Source: an uncultured Paracoccaceae bacterium
GTDB lineage: Bacteria; Pseudomonadota; Alphaproteobacteria; Rhodobacterales; Rhodobacteraceae
Direction of reading: 5' to 3'
Assembly: GCA_947497985.1 (NCBI GenBank)
Contig: CANMIX010000003.1
Location: 124,001 to 188,000 of the forward strand
Length of the DNA: 64,000 bases
Position numbers and translations under genes: made by a program. Positions 1 through 8,850 of this stretch are shown piece after piece. A model generated the notes under the pieces. That model was not told where the DNA came from and searched no databases. It saw only the letters and a program-made list of their open reading frames with translations. Every line of letters begins with the position of its first letter. Positions within the stretch are counted from its first letter, which is position 1.

Positions 1-735
1 GGGATGAGTCCATCACATTTTCAGCGGGTGTTTTCCAGTTGGGTAGGAGTGTCTCCAAAACGGTATCAGCAATATCTGCGACTGGGGCATGCCAAATCAT
101 TGTTGAAAGATCGCTTTACCACATTGGAGACCGCGCATGCCGTTGGGTTAACTGGATCGGGTCGGCTACATGATCTTTTCCTGCGTTGGGAAGCGATGAG
201 CCCTGGGGACTACGCGCGCCGTGGATCAGGATTGCAGATCTACTGGGGCTGGTTTGACAGCCCGTTTGGGCTAACCTTGGCGATGGGAACGGACCGTGGA
301 TTGTGTGGCATCGCCTTTGCGGCAGAAACCGGGGCCGAACCTGCGATGGCGGATATGCGGGCCCGTTGGCCGAACGCCGATTTCGTCGAAGATCCCATGC
401 AATTGCGGCCCTGGGTCGACGGGGCCTTTGCGCAGAAGGGGGAGACAAAGCTCTACCTGATCGGGGCTCCCTTGCAGATCAAGGTCTGGGAGGCATTACT
501 GCGCATCCCGTCTGGGCATGTGACCACATATTCGGAACTGGCCGTTGCGGCAGGTGCACCCAAGGCCGTGCGCGCGGTTGGAACCGCAGTGGGGCGTAAC
601 CCGATCAGCTGGCTTATTCCCTGCCATCGCGCCTTGCGTAAATCGGGAGCGTTGGGCGGGTATCATTGGGGATTGCCCGTCAAACGGGCGATGCTCGCCT
701 ATGAGGCTGCCCGAACAGAAGAAGTCGCAATTTAG
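1..735 (+). CDS. AraC-type HTH / methylated-DNA-cysteine S-methyltransferase (Ada-like), 5' truncated
   Basis: Repair and probably regulatory protein that removes alkyl groups from O6-alkylguanine by transfer to its own cysteine. The visible part starts inside the second half of an AraC helix-turn-helix (MSPSHFQRVF at the very start, then the ARRGSG linker), followed by an MGMT domain with the active-site PCHR motif (Cys about residue 207 counted from base 4) and the typical LGGYHWG segment after it. The frame is open to base 1 and the HTH is incomplete, so the true start lies upstream of the window; the ATG at 4 is internal. The fusion resembles the Ada C-terminal half without the zinc-binding Ada box, but the missing N-terminus could hold it. 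Confident for the MGMT activity; role as a regulator of an adaptive response is inferred. Confidence 0.88.
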   Translation, partial: GMSPSHFQRVFSSWVGVSPKRYQQYLRLGHAKSLLKDRFTTLETAHAVGLTGSGRLHDLFLRWEAMSPGDYARRGSGLQIYWGWFDSPFGLTLAMGTDRGLCGIAFAAETGAEPAMADMRARWPNADFVEDPMQLRPWVDGAFAQKGETKLYLIGAPLQIKVWEALLRIPSGHVTTYSELAVAAGAPKAVRAVGTAVGRNPISWLIPCHRALRKSGALGGYHWGLPVKRAMLAYEAARTEEVAI

Positions 736-742
736 GTCTGTA

Positions 743-787
743 AACGGGGGGTGATTTGGCGGTTTTTCGCCGAGTTTTCCCCCCGTT
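743..787 (+). terminator. Nested hairpin after the Ada-like gene
   Basis: A perfect 9-bp stem (AACGGGGGG at 743-751 with CCCCCCGTT at 779-787) encloses a smaller GGCG/CGCC hairpin with a T-rich loop. It starts 7 bases after the stop codon and so is a candidate terminator, although no clear U-tract follows the outer stem. Function inferred from position only. Confidence 0.4.
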
Positions 788-840
788 CTCTTGAGCCTTT
801 GCTGTGTCGGCATGATATAAAGCCGGAAACAATAAGTATG

Positions 841-861
841 GCACCTCGGGAATTGAGGTGC
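841..861 (+). other. Small hairpin in the leader of the OmpA lipoprotein gene
   Basis: GCACCTC (841-847) pairs perfectly with GAGGTGC (855-861) around a 7-base loop. It ends 22 bases before the ATG of the lipoprotein gene. It could be a leader structure affecting translation or RNA stability; nothing in the sequence proves it. Confidence 0.3.
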
Positions 862-883
862 TCAGAGCAGCAAAGGACGTAAC

Positions 884-1549
884 ATGAACCGCTCGAAATT
901 GACTGTCGCCGTGGGCCTTGTTGGCGTGATCGGGCTTTCGGCCTGTACGGATCCGGTTCGGTTCCAGAACGAAAACGGCGAAGCGAACAAGACCCAACGC
1001 GGGGCCATTATTGGCGGCTTGGTTGCTGCTACCGTTGGCGGGTTGGCTGCGAACGATAACAAGCTGGAAACAGCCGTACTGTCTGGCGCAGCCGGTGCTT
1101 TGGTCGGGGGCGTGATTGGTCATGAGCTGGACAAGCAAGAAGCAGAACTGCGTCAAACCCTGTCCAATGATATTTCCATTGTGAACACCGGCGACCGTTT
1201 GATCGTATCGCTGCCAAATGACCTGACCTTTGCAACCGACAGCGCGCAGGTCTCGACAGCTGTGCGCGGTGATCTGTTGAAAGTTGCCGATAGCCTTGTG
1301 CGTTATCCCAATAGCTCGGTCCAGGTTATCGGCCACACCGACAGCGACGGTGAAGCATATTATAACCAAGGCCTGTCCGAACGCCGCGCCAATGCGGTTG
1401 CGGATCTCATTCAGGCTGGTGGGGTTCCGTACAATCGGATCATCACCGTTGGCCGTGGCGAGGAACAGCCCGTTGCGAGCAACCTGACGCCAGACGGCAA
1501 ACAACGTAACCGCCGGGTTGAGATCGTGGTGATTCCCAACGCGACCTAA
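884..1549 (+). CDS. OmpA-family outer-membrane lipoprotein
   Basis: Predicted peptidoglycan-binding lipoprotein of 221 residues. The N-terminus is a type II signal peptide with a lipobox ending GLSAC (Cys about 21). Residues about 40-85 contain glycine-rich segments of the glycine-zipper type (GAIIGGLVAATVGGLAA and GAAGALVGGVIGHELD). The C-terminal half (about 105-220) is an OmpA-like domain with the conserved pattern VIGHTDSDG, then NQGLSERRANAV and the final GRGEEQPVASN...RNRRVEI, which binds diaminopimelate in peptidoglycan. This order matches YiaD-type proteins. Single gene with its own terminator. The architecture is clear; the specific cellular role (envelope tethering) is inferred from the family. 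Confidence 0.88.
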   Translation: MNRSKLTVAVGLVGVIGLSACTDPVRFQNENGEANKTQRGAIIGGLVAATVGGLAANDNKLETAVLSGAAGALVGGVIGHELDKQEAELRQTLSNDISIVNTGDRLIVSLPNDLTFATDSAQVSTAVRGDLLKVADSLVRYPNSSVQVIGHTDSDGEAYYNQGLSERRANAVADLIQAGGVPYNRIITVGRGEEQPVASNLTPDGKQRNRRVEIVVIPNAT

Positions 1550-1577
1550 GCGGATTTCCGTGCACAATCGAACATCT

Positions 1578-1606
1578 GGCCGCTCGTGAATTCGGGCGGC
1601 CTTTTT
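1578..1606 (+). terminator. Rho-independent terminator of the OmpA lipoprotein gene
   Basis: GGCCGCTCG (1578-1586) pairs with CGGGCGGCC (1593-1601), one G:U pair, with a 6-base loop and five Ts directly after (1602-1606). Begins about 30 bases after the stop codon. Confidence 0.85.
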
Positions 1607-1704
1607 GTTCTTTGCTGCACATGAGGTGCGCGTTTCGGGGGCTTTTGTGCATTTTGTAAGGTGTTATGTTCATCGCAACAGCGAATGAAACAGAGAGTTT
1701 AACG

Positions 1705-2253
1705 ATGACACAGCCAACCTTGCTTTTGATTTCCGGCGCCCTGCGCAAATCGTCCACCAATACCACGCTGCTGCGTGAGGCCGCGCGCCTCTTTGGCGAG
1801 GCCAATGTGGTGGAGGCGGATTTGAACCTGCCGCTTTATGATGGTGATCTGGAGGACACCGATGGCATTCCCGCAGCGGTTCAGATTTTAGCAGATCAAA
1901 TTGCCGCCGCTGATGCTGTGGTGGTGTCTACGCCTGAATACAACAAAGCTCCGTCAGGTGTGTTGAAAAACGCGTTGGACTGGGTCAGCCGCACTGATGG
2001 CGCACCATGGGCTGACAAGCCAGTTGCGGTTTTATCAGCGGCAGCTGGGCGCGCTGGCGGTGAATTGGCGCAGTCGATCCTGCGCGGGTTTCTGCAACCT
2101 TTTGGTCCGCGTCTGATTTCCGGGCCTGCGCTGCATCTGGCGGCCTCTTACGAAGCGTTTGATGCTGCAGGACAGTTGAAAAGTGAGCGTTATGCGGCGA
2201 CATTGACCCAGCTGATGGCCAAATTGCGTGCTGAGGCAACCGTCCAAGGCTAG
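1705..2253 (+). CDS. NADPH-dependent FMN reductase family protein
   Basis: Flavodoxin-fold reductase of 182 residues that uses NAD(P)H to reduce FMN, or quinones, azo compounds or chromate in related enzymes. The FMN-phosphate loop is seen as SGALRKSSTNTTLL near the N-terminus, and the conserved STPEYNKAPSGVLKNALDW motif of the family lies near residues 80-98. An in-frame ATG at 1666 is possible, but the start at 1705 has a GAGAG sequence upstream and places the beta-strand LLLISGALR at the usual distance from the N-terminus. It stands alone between a terminator and the oppositely oriented oxidase gene. The physiological substrate cannot be told from sequence. Confidence 0.87.
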   Translation: MTQPTLLLISGALRKSSTNTTLLREAARLFGEANVVEADLNLPLYDGDLEDTDGIPAAVQILADQIAAADAVVVSTPEYNKAPSGVLKNALDWVSRTDGAPWADKPVAVLSAAAGRAGGELAQSILRGFLQPFGPRLISGPALHLAASYEAFDAAGQLKSERYAATLTQLMAKLRAEATVQG

Positions 2254-2284
2254 GTCCCTCAATTCCGCTGTTTCAGGACGGATG

Positions 2285-3325
2285 TTAAAGGTTGTCCTCA
2301 ACACGAAAGCCATCCGGGATATGATCGATACCCTCAAGGATTAGGTCTGCCATAACTGCGGCCACCTTGGGGGCCATGCCAAATCCGATCTTGAACCCGC
2401 CGTTTGCAATGAAATGTCCGGGACGGTCCGGCCAAGGGCCAATCATCGGCGCACGAGACTTGGCCCGTGGTCGCACACCGGCCCAGCGTTCCAGAACCGG
2501 TGCTTGTGCCAATTGCGGCATCGCCTTGATGGCGCGGGCGTGGACCTCGTCCAATTGTAAATCGGTGCTTTCGGGGTCGTCAAATGTCCGCTCGCTGGTG
2601 GATCCTATGGCGGTGGTGCCGTTGGCATGGGGAATAATGTGCAGACTGTCCGCATAGAGCTGGGGCAAGTCACGGGCATCAAAATCCAACAACAGCGATT
2701 GTCCTTTGACACCGTTTCCAACCGGTTTGTCCAAGGTCTGAGACAGGGACAGAAGCCCTTTGTAGCCGGTTGCATGCACCACTGCGCCTTGATCCGCGCC
2801 CTCTGTTTGAATCTGGCCCCCTTTGGCCCTGAGCGCGGCAACTAAAGCTTCGCAGGCTTGTCGCGGGAACATGCGACCGCTCAACGTGTCGTGGATCAGA
2901 TATCCGGTTGCGCTGGGCGGCGCCCAATCCTGTGCGTCGCTGGCTTGGATGACTTCCCAGATCGCGTGATCTTGCCACACGTCCTTTGCGCTTTTTGTGC
3001 GTGCATGGGCGAGCGTCAATGCACGCTCGTCCGGGATTGGTTGCAAGCGCCCTGTGCGCCCGTAACCCGCAGAAATACCGCCTGCCTGCTCAACAGCTTG
3101 CCAAAACCCTTCGGCCATCAGCAGGCTTTCCAGTTGAAAGGCCTTTTTGGGGTTCCAGTTCTCAGGCACATGCGGCGCGAGGGCTCCGACAAGACCGCCG
3201 CTGGAGCCTGCACCTGCGCCATTGGGATCAATCACTTGCACCTTTGCGCCGCGCTGCACACAGGCCCAAGCGATGGACAGGCCAAAGATGCCAGCTCCGC
3301 GTACCGTCACATCTGCCATTGCCAT
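2285..3325 (-). CDS. FAD-dependent oxidoreductase, DAAO superfamily (candidate stand-alone MnmC oxidase half)
   Basis: DadA/glycine-oxidase-like flavoprotein of 346 residues. A Rossmann FAD motif GAGIFGLSIAWACVQRGAKV opens the protein, and the C-terminal pattern GVRPRAKSRAPMIGPWPDRPGHFIANGGFKIGFGMAP is typical of this superfamily. In E. coli the C-terminal domain of MnmC is an FAD enzyme of the same family that converts cmnm5U34 to nm5U34 in tRNA. Here the methyltransferase half (mnmD) starts 60 bp away on the other strand, which suggests but does not prove the same role. The start at 3325 has AGGGA at a good distance; the upstream in-frame ATG at 3370 lacks this. A D-amino acid or glycine oxidase is the alternative. 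Confidence 0.7.
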   Translation of the reverse strand: MAMADVTVRGAGIFGLSIAWACVQRGAKVQVIDPNGAGAGSSGGLVGALAPHVPENWNPKKAFQLESLLMAEGFWQAVEQAGGISAGYGRTGRLQPIPDERALTLAHARTKSAKDVWQDHAIWEVIQASDAQDWAPPSATGYLIHDTLSGRMFPRQACEALVAALRAKGGQIQTEGADQGAVVHATGYKGLLSLSQTLDKPVGNGVKGQSLLLDFDARDLPQLYADSLHIIPHANGTTAIGSTSERTFDDPESTDLQLDEVHARAIKAMPQLAQAPVLERWAGVRPRAKSRAPMIGPWPDRPGHFIANGGFKIGFGMAPKVAAVMADLILEGIDHIPDGFRVEDNL

Positions 3326-3385
3326 TTTTGGTCCCTTTCGCCAGTGTCGCGCCGTTGCGCCAAACGCCATTTAAGGGACTTTTCC

Positions 3386-4075
3386 ATGTCAGACCAGCCG
3401 TTGAAACAGCCAAAAGCACAGCTGAGCTGGCGCGAGGATGTTATCCCGGTCTCCGAGCAGTTTGATGACCCTTATTTCTCAATTCACAACGGATTGGCGG
3501 AAACAGAACATGTGTTTTTGGCCGGGAATGATTTGCCCGCCCGGTTTCAGGATGGGTTTCATGTCGCGGAACTGGGGTTTGGAACCGGGTTGAACATGCT
3601 GGCGGTCTGGAAAGCTTGGGAACAGTCAGGGCAGACATCCCCACTGCGCTTTACCAGTTTTGAGGCGTTTCCGATGGAGGTCGCGGAAATGACGCGGGCG
3701 TTGGAAGCCTTTCCAGAGGTTGCCCCTTGGGCCGCGCGTTTTTTGGCACAGTGGCAGGGCGGCGGCGCGCTGCACTTGGACACATTACACCTTGATGTTG
3801 TTATAGGCGACGCGCGCGAAACACTTCCGGTGTGGGCTGCACAGGCCGATGCATGGTTTTTGGACGGTTTTTCCCCAGCTAAGAACCCGGAGCTGTGGGG
3901 CGAAGATCTTTTGCTAGCGGTCGCAGAGCATACAGTTGAAGGTGGCACGGCTGCGACCTATACCGCAGCAGGGTTTGTGCGCCGCGGGCTGGAAAACGCC
4001 GGGTTTACCGTCGAACGCACACCGGGTTACGGGCGCAAACGTCACATGACGCGCGCCACAAAGGAAGCAAAATGA
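3386..4075 (+). CDS. mnmD: tRNA (5-methylaminomethyl-2-thiouridine)(34)-methyltransferase, MnmD type
   Basis: SAM-dependent methyltransferase of 229 residues that makes the last methylation of mnm5(s2)U34 in the tRNA wobble position. Family hallmarks seen: ELSWREDVIPVSEQFDDPYFS-like N-terminus (LSWREDVIPVSEQFDDPYF), the AdoMet motif ELGFGTGLNML, and the signature WFLDGFSPAKNPELWG. The C-terminal end GYGRKRHMTRA also fits. The protein corresponds to the N-terminal domain of bifunctional MnmC; the FAD domain is encoded separately and divergently next to it. The in-frame start at 3386 is used rather than earlier in-frame codons because it begins the conserved N-terminus and avoids overlap with the divergent gene. 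The stop overlaps the next ATG (ATGA), so it is translationally coupled with the DMT transporter gene. Confidence 0.9.
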   Translation: MSDQPLKQPKAQLSWREDVIPVSEQFDDPYFSIHNGLAETEHVFLAGNDLPARFQDGFHVAELGFGTGLNMLAVWKAWEQSGQTSPLRFTSFEAFPMEVAEMTRALEAFPEVAPWAARFLAQWQGGGALHLDTLHLDVVIGDARETLPVWAAQADAWFLDGFSPAKNPELWGEDLLLAVAEHTVEGGTAATYTAAGFVRRGLENAGFTVERTPGYGRKRHMTRATKEAK

Positions 4076-4938
4076 CACGAAACGATACGCGCCGTGGGAT
4101 TGTCCTGATGGTAATCGTGACCGCGATCTTTGCCATGCAGGATGGGATTTCGCGCCATTTGGCGTCCGAATACAACGTCTGGATGGTGGTCACGATCCGC
4201 TATTGGTTCCTGGCCCTGTTCGTTGTTGCCTTGGCTGCGCGAAAACCCGGTGGCGTACGCCAGACCATGCGCAGCGGGCGTCCTGCGTTGCAGGTCATAC
4301 GTGGGTTTCTGCTTGCAGGACAGATCTGTGTTATCGTCACTTCCTTCACACTGCTTGGACTTGTGGAGACCCATGCGGTGTTTGCCTGTTACCCACTGCT
4401 TGTTGCGGCGCTCTCCGGGCCGATCTTGGGTGAGACGGTAGGGTGGCGCCGGTGGGCCGCAATTGGGATCGGATTTGTCGGCATCTTGGTTATTTTGCAG
4501 CCGGGTTTTGGCGTCTTTGATCCAGCGGCGCTGGTGGCCTTGCTGGCGGCTGCGATGTTTGCCGTGTACGGACTTCTCACCCGATATGTTGCGCGTACAG
4601 ACACGCCGGATACGTCGTTTTTCTATGTCGGTACGGTTGGCGTTGTCTTGATGACTCCGCTTGGACTAGCCAATTGGGAAGTTATGACACTGCCTGACTA
4701 TGGTTGGATGGCTGTTTTGACCGTAATCGGAGCGCTGGGTCACTGGAGCTTGATCAAATGCTATGAAGCAGCCGAAGTCAGCGCAGTTCAGCCCTTTGCC
4801 TACCTCCAGCTCGTCTGGGTTTCCTTCATCGGCGTATTTGTCTTTGCTGAGACCCTGCGCGCGAATGTGATACTGGGTGCCTGTGTTGTGGTTGCCGCAG
4901 GGCTGTTTACCCTATGGCGCGAACGCATGAAGCGTTGA
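4072..4938 (+). CDS. DMT superfamily transporter (EamA family)
   Basis: Inner-membrane exporter-like protein of 288 residues with about ten hydrophobic segments arranged as two EamA repeats. The start RGIVLMVIVTAIFAMQDGISR and the mid-repeat PLLVAALSGPILGETVGWRR are typical of the family (the latter resembles the conserved proline-glutamate end of the first repeat). The gene overlaps mnmD by 4 bp (ATGA) and its 3' end overlaps the convergent transglycosylase gene by 27 bp. Substrate unknown; related proteins move amino acids, nucleosides or small metabolites. Confidence 0.85.
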   Translation: MTRNDTRRGIVLMVIVTAIFAMQDGISRHLASEYNVWMVVTIRYWFLALFVVALAARKPGGVRQTMRSGRPALQVIRGFLLAGQICVIVTSFTLLGLVETHAVFACYPLLVAALSGPILGETVGWRRWAAIGIGFVGILVILQPGFGVFDPAALVALLAAAMFAVYGLLTRYVARTDTPDTSFFYVGTVGVVLMTPLGLANWEVMTLPDYGWMAVLTVIGALGHWSLIKCYEAAEVSAVQPFAYLQLVWVSFIGVFVFAETLRANVILGACVVVAAGLFTLWRERMKR

Positions 4939-6891
4939 TCCGGACAATTCCTGCGAGAAGGGCTGCGGCAAAGGAGCCTTGCCCAGGCGTGCGCGATAGA
5001 CCGGCAGGCTTTCAGTGACCCGCATCACGTAATTGCGGGTCTCGTTGAATGGAATATGTTCAATCCAGTCAATGATATCGGGCGTTCCGTCACGTGGATC
5101 ACCGTAACGTTCCATCCATCCTTTGGGGCGGTGTGGTCCTGCGTTATATCCCGCCGCCATCATAACGACATTTCCATTGAATTCATCCGCAAGCCCGGCC
5201 AGATACTGCGCGCCCAGCTGTGCATTGTATTGCCAGTCTTGTGTCAAACGACCGGTTTGATGGCTGTCTGAAATCCCAAGCTCACCCGCCACCAGTTGCG
5301 CGGTTGCCGGCATCAACTGCATAAGGCCACGCGCCCCGGCATGGCTGACGACGCTCGGGTCAAATTCGCTTTCGCGACGGGAAATCGCCAGGGTCATTTC
5401 TTCGGCCATCGGCAGCCTGCGCCCGGCCACGGGATGTAGTGGGAAATAAGCGTTTTTAAGTTCGATCCCCTGGCGGGCTGCTTGTTTTGAGATCATGACG
5501 GCCAAATGCGGTTCGTTCAGATCGACCGCCATCTGGCCGACCTGTGCCGCTTGATCAGCGGGAAGGCTTTCCACCAAATGGGTCAAGAAGCGTTCAGCGA
5601 GGGTCAGTTCTCCGGCTTGCAGCAGTGCCAAGCCAACCTGAGCGACCGAGCTTTGCAGGAACGCCGCCTCGCGCCAGTTTCCTGCGACGGCGGGGTTGGC
5701 CAAGCTCGGGTCAAAGGGGCGTCCCAAAGCTTCGGCTGCAAGGAGGCCATAGAACGATGTCTGATACTGCGCGGCCCGGTCCATTGCCTCATGGGCCTTT
5801 TCGAGCTGGTCCTGGGCACCATAGGCCAGTCCCAGCCAAAATCCGCCGCGCCCTATGGAAATAGGTGTTTCAACGGCTTTTAGGAAGCGATCAAAGTGAA
5901 AAACGGCGAGCTCTGGGTCCTGTAGAAACCGCAAGGCGACATAGCCGGCGATCCATTCGCAATCTGCATAGCCATAGCCGTCCTCTGGCGTGCTGAAATG
6001 GAAGGCTGCCAGTTGATAGGCCTTTTCATAATTGCCATCTCGCATTTCCTGACGGGCAAAGTCGCGACGGCGGCGCAACCACTTGGCGGGTTGCCCCAAT
6101 GCCTCGACACTGGTGCTTTGGCTCATCATGAGGGCAATCGCGTCGGCCTGTCGGCGTTTCCCGTCACGCCAGGCAAAGCGATCATAGGCCAGGCCGCTGG
6201 CCGATTGCAGGCGCGCAGGGATGGCTTCGATCTTACCATCCACGCCCGGTGCGACATCTTGCAAGGCGATACGCGCTTCAGCCAAGGCACGGTGTGCAGG
6301 TGTCAAAAGCGGCAACATACGTCCGGCGCTTTGCGTATGGCCGTCCCACAGCAAATAGTCCGTTCGATCCGCATGGTGTTCGCGCAAAAGGGCGCCATGG
6401 CGGGACAGGAATGCCTGATGCGCCACTTCCGGCATTGCCATTGTGCGCCAGGCTTGGACAATCTGCGCCCGTCCGTCTGTGCGCCGACCACTTGCAATCA
6501 GCGCCTCCCCATAGGCCAGCGCGCCGACGCCGGTTTGCGGTGCAACCTGTTCAAAAAATCGCAGGATGGAGCGGGGATCAGAGCGTGCGACGGTGGCCTC
6601 ACTGCGGCGTCGCAATAACGCCAGCCCCGGCCAATCCGCCCGTCTGTCCAAAAAGGTCAACACATCCTGCGTCGATCCTTCGCCCGCTCGCAGGCGGTGC
6701 CACTCTACCAGGTCTTGCGCGATCACGTCACGGCGCCCAGCCGCACGCCGGGCTGCGTCCCAATCCTGTGACTGAGCAGCTTGAATGGCGGTTGCCAAAC
6801 TTTGGGTTAGGCCGACCTGAGGCAGGGCCAACCCAAAAGAGACCGCAGAAATAAGGGCGATCCGGCGGAGTGTGTGTGTCTTCACTTGCAT
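4912..6891 (-). CDS. Soluble lytic murein transglycosylase (Slt70-like)
   Basis: Periplasmic enzyme that cleaves the beta-1,4 bond between MurNAc and GlcNAc, forming 1,6-anhydroMurNAc ends during wall turnover. The protein of about 659 residues starts at the ATG at 6891 with a signal peptide (MQVKTHTLRRIALISAV then a hydrophobic core). A long alpha-helical superhelical region of repeats follows (about 30-490), then the SLT catalytic domain with Glu507 in AISRRESEFDPSV, followed by GARGLMQLMPATAQ and AGYNAGPHR. An in-frame ATG at 6948 would add residues before the signal peptide and is less likely. Its end overlaps the DMT gene tail-to-tail. The length fits Slt70. Confidence 0.92.
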   Translation of the reverse strand: MQVKTHTLRRIALISAVSFGLALPQVGLTQSLATAIQAAQSQDWDAARRAAGRRDVIAQDLVEWHRLRAGEGSTQDVLTFLDRRADWPGLALLRRRSEATVARSDPRSILRFFEQVAPQTGVGALAYGEALIASGRRTDGRAQIVQAWRTMAMPEVAHQAFLSRHGALLREHHADRTDYLLWDGHTQSAGRMLPLLTPAHRALAEARIALQDVAPGVDGKIEAIPARLQSASGLAYDRFAWRDGKRRQADAIALMMSQSTSVEALGQPAKWLRRRRDFARQEMRDGNYEKAYQLAAFHFSTPEDGYGYADCEWIAGYVALRFLQDPELAVFHFDRFLKAVETPISIGRGGFWLGLAYGAQDQLEKAHEAMDRAAQYQTSFYGLLAAEALGRPFDPSLANPAVAGNWREAAFLQSSVAQVGLALLQAGELTLAERFLTHLVESLPADQAAQVGQMAVDLNEPHLAVMISKQAARQGIELKNAYFPLHPVAGRRLPMAEEMTLAISRRESEFDPSVVSHAGARGLMQLMPATAQLVAGELGISDSHQTGRLTQDWQYNAQLGAQYLAGLADEFNGNVVMMAAGYNAGPHRPKGWMERYGDPRDGTPDIIDWIEHIPFNETRNYVMRVTESLPVYRARLGKAPLPQPFSQELSGSTLHAFAP

Positions 6892-7044
6892 TTTCCAGCG
6901 ACTCGGGGATAGAGCCTGTGACGATAGTTCGTAGCCCGGCGGTATCAAATCAATTCCGCGGGACCACGGACAGTCAGGACTGATCCAGGGCGGTATCCCG
7001 CCTACGTTAAAAGCAAGACACTCGCAAGTAAGGGAGCGTGCACC

Positions 7045-7917
7045 ATGTTCAAAGGCTCAATGCCAGCCCTCGTCACCCCGTTTCGCAACGGTGAATTGGA
7101 TTTGGACGCGCTCAAACACTTGGTCGAGTGGCAGATCGGTGAAGGATCCACTGGGCTTGTTCCCGTGGGCACCACCGGTGAAAGCCCGACCTTGAGCCAC
7201 GAAGAACACGAAACCGTGGTGGCCGAAGTGGTCAAAGCCGCGGCGGGCCGTGTACCTGTGATTGCGGGCGCGGGGTCTAACAACACAGTTGAGGCCATCC
7301 GTTTTGTGGAATTCGCATCCAAAGTCGGAGCCGACGCGGCCCTGGTTGTGACGCCTTACTACAATAAACCGACCCAACGCGGCATGATCGCGCATTTCAC
7401 CGCGCTGCATGATTGTGCGGATGTTCCGATCATTATCTACAACATTCCAGGCCGCTCCATTGTGGATATGACGCCTGCGACAATGGGTGAGTTGGCAAAG
7501 CTGCCGCGCATTGTTGGGGTCAAGGACGCAACCGGCGACATCGCACGTGTCAGCCAGCAACGCGCCTCTTGTGGGGCGGACTTTGTGCAGCTGTCCGGTG
7601 AAGACGCGACTGCCCTTGGTTTTAATGCACATGGTGGTGTGGGCTGCATTTCTGTCACGGCGAACGTTGCGCCCAAGCTTTGCGCGGCGTTCCAGGCCGC
7701 CACTTTGGCCGGAGATTACAAAACCGCGCTTGAATATCAGGACCGCCTGATGCCGCTGCACGAGGCGATTTTTATCGAGCCGGGTCTTGTGGGTGCGAAA
7801 TATGCGCTGTCCAAACTGGGGCTGTGTTCTGAGGAAGTCCGCTCGCCTTTGACCGGCCTTGAAGACAGCACAAAAGTTGCGATCGACGCTGCAATGGCTC
7901 ACGCGGAACTCGTCTAA
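7045..7917 (+). CDS. dapA: 4-hydroxy-tetrahydrodipicolinate synthase
   Basis: Cytoplasmic aldolase of 290 residues that condenses pyruvate with aspartate semialdehyde, the first step of the lysine/diaminopimelate branch. TIM-barrel signatures seen: [14 protein letters not shown], the VTPYYNKP loop carrying the catalytic Tyr, and the Schiff-base Lys160 in GVKDATGD. Length is that of the family. The spacing to the divergently transcribed transglycosylase gene leaves about 150 bp for both promoters; the terminator at 7950 closes the gene. GGGAG precedes the ATG. Confidence 0.95.
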   Translation: MFKGSMPALVTPFRNGELDLDALKHLVEWQIGEGSTGLVPVGTTGESPTLSHEEHETVVAEVVKAAAGRVPVIAGAGSNNTVEAIRFVEFASKVGADAALVVTPYYNKPTQRGMIAHFTALHDCADVPIIIYNIPGRSIVDMTPATMGELAKLPRIVGVKDATGDIARVSQQRASCGADFVQLSGEDATALGFNAHGGVGCISVTANVAPKLCAAFQAATLAGDYKTALEYQDRLMPLHEAIFIEPGLVGAKYALSKLGLCSEEVRSPLTGLEDSTKVAIDAAMAHAELV

Positions 7918-7949
7918 ACCTGTTTGGATATCGCTAAGACATCAACATG

Positions 7950-7972
7950 CCAGCCCTTTGGGGCTGGTTTTT
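7950..7972 (+). terminator. Rho-independent terminator of dapA
   Basis: CCAGCCC (7950-7956) pairs with GGGCTGG (7961-7967) and is followed by five Ts. It sits just before the end of the convergent sigma factor gene. Confidence 0.88.
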
Positions 7973-7977
7973 GATTC

Positions 7978-8850
7978 TCACATCAACCCCTTCAGATGTG
8001 CGGTTTTCTCAGGATTGCGCAGCACATAGATCTTGCGGATTTGAGCCTCGCTGATTTCCACCAAAGTGGCCTGCAAGATACCGTCCGCCTCATAGCTCAG
8101 GACGGCGGGAAGCCCGTTCAAGGTGCAAAGTTTCCTGACCTTGGGAAGTTCGTTCCCGGTCTTTGCAGCCAATCCAATGCAAAGACGCTGCACCTTTTCG
8201 CGCCCCAAAATAGGGTTGAGCGCAGCCGCAGCTTTGCCACCGCCGTCTGAAATCAGGATCGCGTCCTCTGTCAGGAGTTGGGTCAAAGCCTGAGTGTCAC
8301 CGGTTTTTGCCGCGGTAAAGAACGCCTGGGTGAGCGTTTTACCCTTTTCCAAGTTCACGTTGTTGCGGTTCGCATCGGTTCCAATGTGGCGGCGCGCGCG
8401 GGCCACGAGCTGACGGCAGGTCGCAGTCGACCGGTCCAACGTGTGGGACAAGTCAGTGTAGTCTAAATCAAAAATATCGTGGAGCAGATAGGCTGCGCGT
8501 TCCAGCGGGCTCAACCGTTCCAGGGTGCACAAGACCGCATATGAGACATCCTGCGGCGCTATGGGTTCGTCTAAAATGATCGGCTCGGGCAACCATTCCC
8601 CGGGGTAGACTTCTCTCCGGTGACGGGCAGATTTCAAATGGTCAAGACACAGGCGAACCGCAGTTTTTTGCAGGAAAGCGGCACTGTTCAAAACCGTGTC
8701 CGTCGAGGCACGTTGCCATCGTAAATAGGCCTCTTGCACGATGTCATCCGCGTCGCTGGCACTGCCCAGCATACGATAAGCGACCGCGAATACCCGCGGT
8801 CGCGCTTCCATAAAGGAGGCTAGTGGATCTGTGGTCGTGCTTTGGCTCAC
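7978..8850 (-). CDS. ECF41-type RNA polymerase sigma factor (SigJ-like)
   Basis: Extracytoplasmic-function sigma factor of 290 residues. Residues about 12-85 are region 2 (FAVAYRMLGSASDADDIVQEAYLRW) and about 115-165 region 4 (LERLSPLERAAYLLHDIFDLDY... TCRQLVARARRHI). The C-terminal 100 residues form a SnoaL-like extension that in the ECF41 group replaces a separate anti-sigma factor; the DGGGK motif described for this group is visible (ISDGGGKAAA). ECF41 genes usually neighbour a carboxymuconolactone decarboxylase-like gene, and here one overlaps it by 4 bp upstream. The target promoter is normally that of the partner gene. Assignment to the group is strong, the inducing signal unknown. Confidence 0.92.
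   Translation of the reverse strand: MSQSTTTDPLASFMEARPRVFAVAYRMLGSASDADDIVQEAYLRWQRASTDTVLNSAAFLQKTAVRLCLDHLKSARHRREVYPGEWLPEPIILDEPIAPQDVSYAVLCTLERLSPLERAAYLLHDIFDLDYTDLSHTLDRSTATCRQLVARARRHIGTDANRNNVNLEKGKTLTQAFFTAAKTGDTQALTQLLTEDAILISDGGGKAAAALNPILGREKVQRLCIGLAAKTGNELPKVRKLCTLNGLPAVLSYEADGILQATLVEISEAQIRKIYVLRNPEKTAHLKGLM

Noticed and set aside
680-1567. A 295-residue open frame on the minus strand opposite the OmpA lipoprotein gene
   Set aside because: Fully antisense to a gene with lipobox and OmpA motifs; low-complexity shadow composition, no family resemblance and no ribosome binding site.
7057-7902. A 281-residue minus-strand frame opposite dapA
   Set aside because: Complete overlap with dapA, which has all catalytic residues; no independent evidence of coding.
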